Assembly (NCBI RefSeq): GCF_964199755.1
Contig: NC_133896.1
Span: forward strand, 64,769,142 to 64,833,141
Source of the DNA: Larus michahellis
Lineage: Eukaryota > Chordata > Aves > Charadriiformes > Laridae
Length of the DNA stretch: 64,000 nucleotides
Direction of reading: 5' to 3'
Shown here piece by piece: positions 13,692 through 22,048 of the stretch; positions within the stretch are counted from its first letter, which is position 1; each line of letters begins with the position of its first letter. The translations under genes were made by a program, and so were the position numbers. Under the pieces are notes generated by a model that did no database searches, was not told where the DNA came from, and worked only from the letters and a program-made list of their open reading frames with translations.

Positions 13692-15183
13692 GTCAGGAGT
13701 TATCACTGATTATTTACGGAGGCATGGAGTGAACTCGAGCCCCAAATTCTCAGAGGAATGGGCTCGTGATAATTGGTACAATTGGGAAGTCGTTGAAGAG
13801 CACTTAGAAGCAATTAGGGGCCGTATAAAGGATGGAAAAGATAAGGGAGTCACCTGCAAGATGTTAGGCACTTGTTTAGAAGCCGCGTACCAAGACAGGG
13901 AGAATAGAGATAGGAGACAGCAGGACCTAGAGAAGGAAATAGAGAGCAGGAAAGCAACTGAGTTACTACTATCTTTTAAAAATGAACAGCTGCGAAAACA
14001 ATTGCAGGAAGAAAAGGGGAAAAGGCAGAAATTGGGAGAAAAGGTCGAAATGATGCTTATACAGGCTCCCCACCCCCCTGACATTGTACAGATTAGAAAA
14101 CTGATAGTATCCCCTGAAGATTGGGACGGAAACATTTGGGGTGATCCCGATGATAGCAAGTCAGAAGAAGACGTTCCTTTGTTTCCCACAAATCCTCCCA
14201 CATACGAAGCCAGACCCATTGTTAAAACAGAAGTAACTGCGGGACCTCGGAGTGGTAATCCACGGCATTCTACACAAACTAGCACCTGGGATCTGTTGCA
14301 ATTGACAAGTTTGCAAGAGAGATATAGCAGAAATCCCGGTGAAACTGAATACTTGTGGCGAGTATGCTTAACTGGCGGCGACAGAATCATTTTAAGCTGG
14401 GATGAAGCCAGTGGTTATTGGGGTCCAGGAGTTTTCTTAAATTTAGGACCTGATCCGGCAGATCCACCCCATTCTATCACCAGCCGAGTAGCTTATTGGG
14501 CGGGAGGAATCGACACCATGGAGCTGGGTGAGCCCTCTATAATCCCCATCAGATCTCTAGGTGAGTTATCCACAGCCCTCACCAAAGCCGCTTGCACACA
14601 AGCCATGCACGAACGAGGACACCACGAGGTCCCACTATCTGCTGCAGTAGATTTTGCAATATTAAAGCCACTGGTCAGAGGAGCCCCCGCAGTTCTTAAA
14701 CGTCACCTTGCTGCAAAACGGGATGAGATTAGAAGAGATACCGAATTTAATACACAGGGCAATCGTCCTCCCAGGCAAATCCCTACCTGGGCAGAATTAA
14801 TGCACAGCATGGTTAACTAGTGCCGTGAAATGGGCTGGGACGACGGTGCAGCAGTCGAAAAACAAAGCCAGAAATTCCGGGGAGGAGATCACAAATTAAG
14901 ACCCGTTAAACAGGGAACAGGAGTTAAATCAAAGGGAAATAAAAACTTGCAAACAGAGTCTCGAGAAAAGAGGAATGAATTGTGGAGGAAAGCATTAGCA
15001 CTAGGCATTCCCAGAGCCGCGATTCAAGGTCGGCCTACTGGCATTATCTTGAGTCCGATTGAAGCATTCCAGAAACGAGATAGCGGTGGAAGCAGAGACT
15101 GTATTTCAACTTCTTTAAAGGAGGATAATCCCTTTCTCCCTCTTAAGGAGGAATTGCAGGACACCAAGTCAAAAAACGAGTAA
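13690..15183 (+). pseudogene. gag: ERV gag, one in-frame stop (class III-like)
   Basis: Gag would form the viral capsid. The frame starts at ATG 13690, is open for 376 codons to TAG 14818-14820, then continues in the same frame to TAA 15181-15183, 497 codons overall excluding the internal stop. Residues 68-122 are charged and heptad-like (coiled coil). The middle (about 215-275) has tryptophan/glycine-rich motifs such as LTGGD and GYWGPGVF that I associate with ERVL/HERV-S Gag. The part after the stop has W-x3-L-x2-GIPR, also class III-like. No CCHC zinc knuckle is visible. The frame ends 4 nt after a slippery heptamer that leads into pro. The internal TAG is more likely a mutation than a read-through signal, because the frameshift site lies beyond it. 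The avian ENS-1/ERNI protein, a coiled-coil product of about 490 residues from an ERV family, is a possible relative, from memory. Confidence 0.82.
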
Positions 15184-15767
15184 TGTCCGGAAGGCAATTG
15201 GGCCTGCCTGTCCGGCAAGTGGAGGTTTATCAGTGGGTAGCTGATGATGGCCCATACGTATTAATTCCAGTTGGTCCTCGAAGACAATTAGTAAAGTTTT
15301 TAATAGATACGGGGGCACAAATTTCGATACTAACACAACAAGATGCCGAGAAGCTGGGCGTGCAATCCGGCCGGCAAAGAGTTAGAATTACAGGTGTGAA
15401 CAGGGGAACTGATGTACGTCAAACTGCTGCGGCTAGTTTATGGCTCCCGGGCGAGAAGCGCATGTCATCTACTCGCTTTGCAATTAAAGTTCATCATGAA
15501 AATATTTTAGGTTTTGATATTTTAAACGGCCGAACCTGGTGTCTGCTGGATGGCAGCGTGTGGTCTTTCGGCTCAAGCACTGACCGTACCCTGTGCGGAA
15601 ACCAGGAAGCCGCGGTGCGGGTGCCCCGCTCAGCCCCTGCGCTCCCCGAGTCAAAGATGACAAACGTACCGCAGAACCCGATCTCTGCTGAGGCACGAAA
15701 GGGCATTTCCGAAGTCATAGCTGATTTAGAGAAAAGACATTATCTCCAGAACCCACTCCCCATATAA
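15147..15767 (+). CDS. pro: ERV aspartic protease, running into start of RT
   Basis: Retropepsin-type aspartic protease that would cleave Gag-Pol. The frame is -1 relative to gag and has no need of its own start: it is entered by frameshifting at 15171-15177, although an ATG lies at 15183. The catalytic triad Asp-Thr-Gly is at 15306-15314 within LIDTGAQ. The C-terminal ILGFDIL motif is at 15504-15524 (the usual ILGxDxL). After about codon 160 the frame enters sequence typical of the RT N-terminus (near 15680-15750, an 'EARKGISEVI' segment). It then stops at 15765-15767 because of a frame break close to 15753. The protease domain itself looks intact. Confidence 0.82.
   Translation, partial: GGIAGHQVKKRVMSGRQLGLPVRQVEVYQWVADDGPYVLIPVGPRRQLVKFLIDTGAQISILTQQDAEKLGVQSGRQRVRITGVNRGTDVRQTAAASLWLPGEKRMSSTRFAIKVHHENILGFDILNGRTWCLLDGSVWSFGSSTDRTLCGNQEAAVRVPRSAPALPESKMTNVPQNPISAEARKGISEVIADLEKRHYLQNPLPI
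15171..15254 (+). promoter_or_regulatory. Gag-pro -1 frameshift signal
   Basis: AAAAAAC at 15171-15177 lies in the gag frame as A AAA AAC, the canonical X XXY YYZ phase. A 9-nt spacer contains the gag stop. A stem follows: 15187-15196 pairs with 15205-15215 (10 bp, one bulged G at 15210) around an 8-nt loop. Loop bases 15199-15204 (TGGGCC) are complementary to 15249-15254 (GGCCCA), which would make a pseudoknot. The pro frame is open from 15147, so the slip falls inside a 37-nt overlap. Confidence 0.85.
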
Positions 15768-16440
15768 CTCCCCTGCCTGGCCGGTTCGGAAACCGGATGG
15801 GAGGTGGCATTTAACAGTCGATTACCGTCGTCTAAATGCTAATACAGCCCCGCTAACGGCCGCTGTACCAAACGTTGCGACTTCAACAGCTACTCTGCAA
15901 GCAGCTGCCCGCCCATGGATGGCGACATTAGATGTAAACACTATGTTCTTTATGGTTCCCTTGAAGGAGGAGGATAAAGACAAGTTCGCTTTCGCTCGGG
16001 AGGGAATACAATATACCTTTAACAGACTCCCACAGGGGTATAAACATTCACCCCCAATTGCTTATGCCGCGCTCGCCGAACTTTTGCAGACAGTCTCACT
16101 CCCCCAAGGTGTGAAACTGTACCCATATATAGATGATATTCTGATTGGAGGAACTTCTCCTAAGACAGTGGGGGAAGCAGCAGCAGCAGTGTGGCAAGCA
16201 CTAAATAAAGCAGAAATTGAGGTTCCACCTGGAAAACGTCAGGGACCAAGTAAAGAAGTAAAATTTTTAGGTACTTGCTGGATAGCAGGCGGTGCTGTGA
16301 TTCCTCCGGATACCTTAAGAACAATTAAAGAGCTGCAAATGCCACAATCAAGGAAGGAGTTACAACAATGAATGGGAACTTTAGGATAATGGAGGAAACA
16401 TGTGCCTGGATTTTCGGTATTGTGCCTATGACCTTAATTA
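15754..16440 (+). pseudogene. pol: ERV pol: reverse transcriptase, truncated
   Basis: The RT fingers and palm lie in a frame shifted by one base from pro; the break is near 15753. Visible motifs are VRKPDGRW and VDYRRLN near 15790-15835, ATLDV near 15919, LPQGYKHSP near 16027, and the catalytic YIDD at 16126-16137. VKFLGTCW near 16258 starts the thumb/connection. The frame hits TGA at 16369-16371, then TAA and further stops, although the reading after these stops (WRKHVPGFS) is still RT-like. Sequence then jumps to integrase-tail-like sequence near 16441. The rest of RT, RNase H and nearly all integrase are absent: a deletion of roughly 2 kb, judged against family size. Confidence 0.85.
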
Positions 16441-16596
16441 AATCTCGTGGCCCACGTGCCTGGGAAGCTACCGATAGCAGTGGTGCAAAACACAGAATTA
16501 GTGCACGATGGATTTTTCCTTTTTGTTAATGGGGTAATCTGTTCGGACTCTCCCCACCGAAACAAGTCTTTGTTTTCTCTTACAGCACCCTGCAGG
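16441..16596 (+). pseudogene. Remnant of pol 3' end (integrase tail), tentative
   Basis: The same frame as RT is open from 16441 through the env start and reads 'HVPGKLPIAVV...DGFFLFVNG'. A PGKLP/VNG-type tail would fit the C-terminal SH3-like end of an integrase, which usually overlaps the env start. I infer this from position and flavour, not from a full domain. It marks the 3' side of the internal deletion. Confidence 0.45.
16568..16585 (+). promoter_or_regulatory. Candidate env splice acceptor
   Basis: A pyrimidine-rich run (CTTTGTTTTCTCTTACAG) ends at AG 16584-16585, 11 nt before the env ATG at 16597. The placement is right for a spliced env mRNA. Confidence 0.6.
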
Positions 16597-18679
16597 ATGG
16601 CAAAAGGAAGTGCTGTGTTCCTGTTAATATTCCAAACCTCAGCAATGCTGCTTCTAACCTGTGGTTGAAGAACCCTAGAGTGGCCATGGTTTCAAGCTCG
16701 TGTTAAGTATACCGGGAGCATGGGAATACACTCTAGGAAGGGAGATTTAAATCTTTCCACTGTGGTCATGCATGGAAGCAAAGTATACTTAGGAAATGAA
16801 TGGAGCTGGGATACAGATGGAACTAATGGAGTTCTCCAACTTCAGGGAACAGCAGGGAAAAGAATTCAAATAGGGTGCCAGATGATCAATGGGTCTACCC
16901 ATGAGAAAGCATCTCAGATTTCAGTGTATAGCACTGTATCAAATCCAATAATCAATGGTATGAAACAGTGGGCCTCTGTAAAATTGTACCTTCATTGGTA
17001 CAATTTTACCTTAGTAGAACCTGGTTTTGTAGTCTGTCTCTGGGCTTGCCGTAGTGTGGGGCTATCATTTCAATTCAAAATTGACATTACTGAGCCTCAT
17101 ATGACAACATCCACACCGATTGTAAATGATGAGAAAACTCTATCCCCACAAATTTCTGAAATTGGACCATATATGATCAAAAATACAGGCCAACAACAAG
17201 TGTTATTTAATCCATCATGGTCTCTTAAACGAGTAGAATTAGTGATGCAAATTAACATCTCTACCATCAAACCAGCCTATTCATCATTCCTGAGTACATC
17301 GTACGCAGGATGGTTAGCATGGTTACATGGGCAAACATTCACCTCTCCAAGACGAACAAGGAGAGATGCGACTGGTATCATAGGGAGAAGACTGGGAGTC
17401 TTAAATAGTATAGAAGCTGAAGTACTTGCAAATAAACTAAGCACAACAATAAGTGGTTTAAACAAATTGGAACACCCATTGCAATCTTCCCTATTAGCAC
17501 TCGGAACTAACAATGGCTTTTATCTGACGTATTACCTCAGTGGGAAAGAGTTAATAAGAGGGATCACCAATTGATTGTGGATGCCCTTGGTGTAGCCCAA
17601 ACCAATGTTTCTCTAGCTCTTAGTTGTGTCCAAGCTCCGCTGTGGATGCAATCTACGGTAGCAGCAATTGTACGAGAAGGTGAAGAAGGTACCTTGCCCA
17701 CTGAAATTCAAAAAGTAATCTGGGATAATGCAATTGAATTTGAAAGGGAATTTCAATCCTTGTGGTATTTAGTCAATTTTACTTACGACCCCATCAACAA
17801 CAAGGCTACAGCTTTTGTCCTAACAATATGCAATGCTTTGGTATACACCATATACCCCATCATTGCACTAGGATTAAATCACAATGGAACTATACACTAT
17901 CCATTAGAACATAGAGTGTGGGCCCAATGGAATGGGAACAAATGGCAGACCGTTGATGTTAATGCATGCATTGTACGAGAACAACAAGGATTTATTTGTG
18001 AGAGTAACACCATCAAAGCCCAAGATGTTTGTCTTGACACTGAACAGAACGTTTGTCATTTTGAGATACATCTTGATGAAAATCCTGAAACTGTACTCAT
18101 ATATGTTGGAAAAGGATGTGTTTGTATGAGAACCCTTTGTAATACTATATTCATAGATAATGTCACTGTAGATACAAGTAATCACTCAAATGTTTGTATT
18201 TGTAATTTCACTACAATTATGGAATGTGACTTCAATTATTTAGCTCCTGTTACGTCTTATCAGTTGCTACAATCTAATTATACATTGATTCAAGATTTGT
18301 TGCCTACACCTATCGGAATGAATCTTACATTGGTGAAGAAACTACTACAGCACGATGACCTGGTCAGCTGCTAGAATGAATTCGAAATAATGGACACAAA
18401 ACTTTAATCACGGTTCAGCATGATACAGAAGAGATACACTGTGTCTTTGAAAGAGTGAAAAAGGGTGGAGAACACCATCGGTGGGAAATTCTCCTTGGAT
18501 GGTCACCAACAGCAATGGGACTGTTTAATTGTATGCTTCACCCAGTTGTGATCTTGCTAGTCCTAATTTTAATATGTTTGTTGCTTATAGTTATGTGGTA
18601 TATAAAAGTTTGGTACTTGACCAAACAAATAACCCAACTTCAATCACCCAAAAGATACAAATTAACAAATAACAAATAG
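16597..18679 (+). pseudogene. env: ERV env, broken (short SU, long TM)
   Basis: Envelope glycoprotein relic. ATG 16597 begins a hydrophobic signal-like segment. A TGA at 16666-16668 interrupts it, and the same frame then runs to 17574. It encodes a short surface part with several N-x-S/T sites and a basic cleavage-type motif RRTRR (17350-17364). The frame shifts by -1 near 17571 and is open to 18374, encoding a cysteine-rich ectodomain. A second -1 shift near 18360 and a TGA at 18377-18379 precede the last part, which has a membrane segment near 18530-18610 and a short tail ending at 18679. The stretch from the cleavage motif to the end is about 438 codons, against about 256 before it. I see no gammaretroviral CX6CC. 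At least two stops and two frame changes make it non-functional. Confidence 0.8.
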
Positions 18680-18806
18680 CAGAGCTTCACTGTCTACTTA
18701 CCATGAATCTCTAAGCGCAAAACCTATTTAGCACACTATTTATGGCACAGAGGCAAGAGGTGACCGCACCACCACTCTGTGAAAGTAAGATGAATTGACT
18801 ATAGTC
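18680..18806 (+). other. Env-to-3' LTR spacer
   Basis: Noncoding spacer between the env stop and the purine tract; I see nothing else in it. Confidence 0.6.
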
Positions 18807-18817
18807 ACGGGGTGGAG
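18807..18817 (+). other. Probable polypurine tract
   Basis: ACGGGGTGGAG lies immediately before the 3' LTR. It is short and interrupted by C and T, but is in the position required for plus-strand priming. Confidence 0.4.
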
Positions 18818-19528
18818 TGTGGCGGTGCACTCTCCCCTTTCCCCCTGCCCGGCTCCTGCTCAAGCCATGGCCATCAGCAGGAGTTGCTATGAGTTGCACT
18901 TGAACTGTGGGAGATGGCTGGCAACATAACCAAAACACTGTCTGGAGTGGGGACCTAGCTATCTTGTTCCCGTGAGAATATGACTATAGGTCAATTATCT
19001 TACTCCATAAATAGCGGACAGCCCAAGAGCCCTTTGAGCTCTCCTGCACGGCAGCGGGCTGCACGACAGGACCTCCCCTTGAGTGGGGACGCTCGCTTAA
19101 GGTTCTTCTCCTCGAGGTTGAGAGATTCCTCGCCGCAACAGATTCTCAGTAAGTGACTAATAGCATGCTAAACTTTGAAATTTTAGCTAAGTGATACAAG
19201 GATTGATTGCGCATATATAATCCTTTAGACATAAACCATTGACCAAGTCTGGGACTAGGACTGGATCCAGCCGCACCCAGACTCCTCCCTGAGAAGGAGT
19301 TTAGAAAGCCAGGGGGTCCTTTCCGAACCTCGTGACTCAACGGGAGGGTCTCCCTGACAGCTGGTCTGACCCTGGCCTCTATGCGGTAAATAATCAGGTG
19401 TACCCTGGCATCGAATCTCGTAAAACACTGTCGCATTCACTGCTAACTTTGTTAAATCACTGTTTTATGTTAATAAACATTTCACTGCTTCTCCCTTACA
19501 AGTGAAGTTAATCACTCCACCTGCGACA
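18818..19528 (+). repeat. ERV 3' LTR
   Basis: 711 bp, collinear with 12961-13671. TATA-like box at 19007-19014, splice donor GTAAGT at 19149, AATAAA at 19472-19477. It points toward the MTPN promoter and could start transcripts running downstream. Confidence 0.95.
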
Positions 19529-19533
19529 CAGAG

Positions 19534-20309
19534 CAAGAGGGAAGTGTGAAAGTTTTTCTGCTTCAGTGATGAAACAGGGGTAAGGATACCATAGGAAAAT
19601 CGTTGGTAAAATTGAAAGACTGGATTCACAGGCTAGTGAATAGAAATATAGCGACAGAAGTGTTCAGCAGAATTTTAAAAAATATGGTCACAACTTGGCT
19701 CCTTGATGCATACTGAAATATCTAAGTATACAGAATTTTAAATATGTTTGCACCAGACTTAACTCAGGATTAATCTGCCAAAAAAGGAAGAAATTGGATT
19801 TAACTTATTAAAAAATCCGAACTAGCTTACCATTTCTACAGACTGAAAATTCAGCACTGAAAATTTTTATTTATGCATGTTGTGGGAGCATTTACAAAAA
19901 AATGCAAGGGCACTTGACCATTTGTCTTTCACAGTTTTTTGTTTTCTTTTTCTTTAATAACATTAGGAAAAGGAATGGGGACAAAATCATGTGTTTCAAA
20001 AATTCTGTTTATAAGTGAAATCCGTAATTAATCCAAGTTGAAAGGTTATAATTTTTATTTCTTTGCAAGCAACATTCTAGATATTTCATTTAAATACCAT
20101 TTAATCCCTGACAAAAATCTGCAAAGCCCTACATATTTAACATTTCTGTGGTTCAGAAATACAAAGAAAACACAGAAATATCACAAGCTGTATGGCACCA
20201 CCACCCCCTCTTACAAATTTTCTTTGGCTGTATGGTGGAGTGCCCCCTCCTTCTCATTAATAAGAGCATTGGTACTTTAAACAGTATCTGTACATTTTCA
20301 TACTGTTGC
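19534..20309. other. Intergenic, no gene seen
   Basis: AT-rich, with only short incidental open frames. It lies between the ERV and two CR1 tails. Confidence 0.55.
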
Positions 20310-20427
20310 CAGACTGGGTGTGTTGGGGACAGTCACAGCGGAGCAGCTCCAATGGTGTTCAGGATGTTGGGGGGCTGGACTAGATGACCTTTAAAGGCCC
20401 CTTCCAACCCAAACTATTCTATGATTC
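20310..20427 (+). mobile_element. CR1 3' tail, first of a tandem pair
   Basis: Ends with the CR1 3' signature: GGGCTGGACTAGATGACC, CCCCTTCCAACCCAAACT and ATTCTATGATTC. The 5' limit is uncertain because the upstream part is diverged. Confidence 0.7.
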
Positions 20428-20943
20428 CGCCCCTCTGCGCCTTTCTGGTGAGACCCCCAGCTGGAGCGCTGCATCTGGAGTCCTCACACAAGAAAGACAT
20501 GGACCTGTTGGTGTGGGTCCAGAGGAGGGCCACGAAGACAATGGATGGAGCAACTCTCCGGTGAGGACAGGCTGAGAGAGTTGTGGTTGTTCAGCCTGGA
20601 GAAGAGAAGGCTCGGGGGGGACCTTATTGTGGCCTTTCAGTACTTAAAGGGAGCTTATAAGAAAGATGGGGACAAACTTTTCATCAGGGCCTGTTGCGAT
20701 AAGGCAAGGGGTAATGGTTTTAACCTAAAAGAGGGATTTTTTTTACAATGAGAGTCGTGAAACACTGGAACAGGTTGCCCAGAGGTGGTTAGTACCTCAC
20801 TCCCAGAAACATTCAACATCAGGTTGGATGGAGCTTTGATTGACCTGATCTAGTGAGAGATGTCCCTGCTCATTGCAGGGGGGGTGGAACTAGATAGTCT
20901 TTAAGGTCCCTTCCAACCCAAACTATTCTACGATTCTATGATT
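20428..20943 (+). mobile_element. CR1 3' fragment, second of a tandem pair
   Basis: Begins abruptly at or near the end of the previous CR1 tail, at the 'LVRPQLERCIWSPHTRKTWTC'-equivalent region of ORF2. It runs through FSLEKRRL- and YLKGAYKKDG-like coding remnants (about 20590-20680) to a standard CR1 end with ATTCTACGATTCTATGATTC. Frames are broken. It is a 5'-truncated insertion. Confidence 0.85.
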
Positions 20944-21229
20944 CAGTATGATGCTTGCCAGAGGGGGTTAGGAAGAGCGTCTGCCTGTTAGCAGTCAGGT
21001 ATGATTCACACAACAGGCTGTATGCCCCACATGCAAAACATGTGGTTTCAGAAAACAGATGCAACCGACAAGTGCCAACACATTAATTAATTATCACATA
21101 CTTCCTTTTATGTCTCCCCGCTCATGTTTTGGAAGCATTACGATAATTATTTGCAGCATGTTCAGTGCCTCGGGTTTTGCAGAACAGCTATTTAGACACT
21201 CAGTTCCTCAGTGGGAACAGACACTTCAA
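20944..21229. other. Intergenic spacer before the CpG island
   Basis: 286 bp between the CR1 tail and the GC-rich promoter; nothing recognisable. Confidence 0.5.
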
Positions 21230-21500
21230 CAGGCTGAAGCTCTTCAGCCGGGTGGGAGGCAGGAGCCAGCGGTCTGCCGACCCCCAGCGCGGCCTGCCGC
21301 GCCCCCGGCCATGCCGCAGCGCCCCGGGCGGAGACTCAACGCCCCACGCGCATCTTCCGCAGGGTCCCGGGCACATGGTGAGGTAAGCGTAGGCTTGCCC
21401 ACGGCTGAGTTTCACAGGGCTCGCCTGCCCAGCCGGCGGCAGCCTCAGCGGCCCCGCCGGCGAGCGGGCCAGATGGCCTGAGGGGCCCGGCGCAGGCCGT

Positions 21501-21514
21501 GTCACCATGGCAAC
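21501..21514. promoter_or_regulatory. RFX-type X-box
   Basis: GTCACCATGGCAAC, a near-palindromic match to the RFX consensus GTTRCCATGGYAAC with one difference (C for T at position 3). It lies about 70 bp upstream of the first NRF1-type site. Confidence 0.5.
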
Positions 21515-21575
21515 CCCCCGGGGCGGCCGGGGGCGGGGCCGCCGGCGGGGCGGGGCGAGGCGGTGGGAAGTGACG

Positions 21576-21690
21576 GCGCATGCGCCGAGCCGCTTCCCCC
21601 TCTTCTTCCCCCCCCGCCGTATCTCCGGGAACAGCGGGACGCTTACAGTGGCGCATGCGCAAAGCGGCACTCAGTGGGCGGCGCATGCGC
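21576..21690. promoter_or_regulatory. Three NRF1-type palindromes
   Basis: GCGCATGCGC occurs exactly at 21576-21585, 21651-21660 and 21681-21690. This is the core of the NRF1 motif YGCGCAYGCGCR. Centre spacings are 75 and 30 bp. Confidence 0.75.
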
Positions 21691-21769
21691 CCCCCGCCGT
21701 CTCCCCCCCGCACTTCCCCCCGTCCCGCGTGGGCGTTTCAGTGGGGTGGGCAGGGGAGCGAAATGGCAA

Positions 21770-21776
21770 CCGGAAG
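21770..21776 (+). promoter_or_regulatory. ETS-type site
   Basis: CCGGAAG, followed at once by CGGAAG, a tandem ETS/GABP-like pair close to the probable start region. Confidence 0.4.
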
Positions 21777-22048
21777 CGGAAGCGCCGCACGCAAGTAAAC
21801 CGCTTTTCCCTTCAGTCAGGCGGACGCCGCCGCGCTTCCCTCTGCCCGCGCGCCCGGCCTCGCTGCGCGGCGCCGAGCCCCAACCGCCCTAACTGCCGCC
21901 GCCCCCCGACCAACCGCCAGCCCAACCGCTCGCCGGCCCAGCCGCCGGCCGGCAGCGAGCTGCCGCCAGCCGGGGGAGGGGCTCCTGCCCGCCGCGCCGT
22001 CGCCCTCGCCGCCGCCTCGCCCGCCCGCGTCTCTGCTAGGCGGCCGCG

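Larger units (their letters stand above)
12961..19528 (+). mobile_element. Defective avian ERV, two LTRs (class III-like Gag)
   Basis: A 6568-bp provirus. Both LTRs are 711 bp, begin TG and end CA, and align without gaps (about 16 differences by eye). The flanks TAGAG (12956-12960) and CAGAG (19529-19533) look like a 5-bp target duplication with one mismatch. Order: LTR, primer-binding site, gag, pro, truncated pol, env, short purine tract, LTR. The Gag-like protein has a coiled-coil N-terminus and no CCHC knuckle, and carries motifs I associate with ERVL/HERV-S-type Gag. Breaks include a stop in gag, a frame break at pro/pol, deletion from mid-RT to the end of integrase, and stops and frame changes in env. 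It cannot encode a full protein set. Family assignment is from motif memory; boundaries are seen directly. Confidence 0.93.

Noticed and set aside
14818-14823. Gammaretrovirus-style TAG read-through between gag and pol
   Set aside because: The next base is T rather than the usual G, Gag-like sequence continues well past it, and a proper -1 frameshift site lies at the true gag end.
21200-21713. Minus-strand frames of 125-156 codons in the CpG island
   Set aside because: Same GC-rich composition effect; no motif or splice context.
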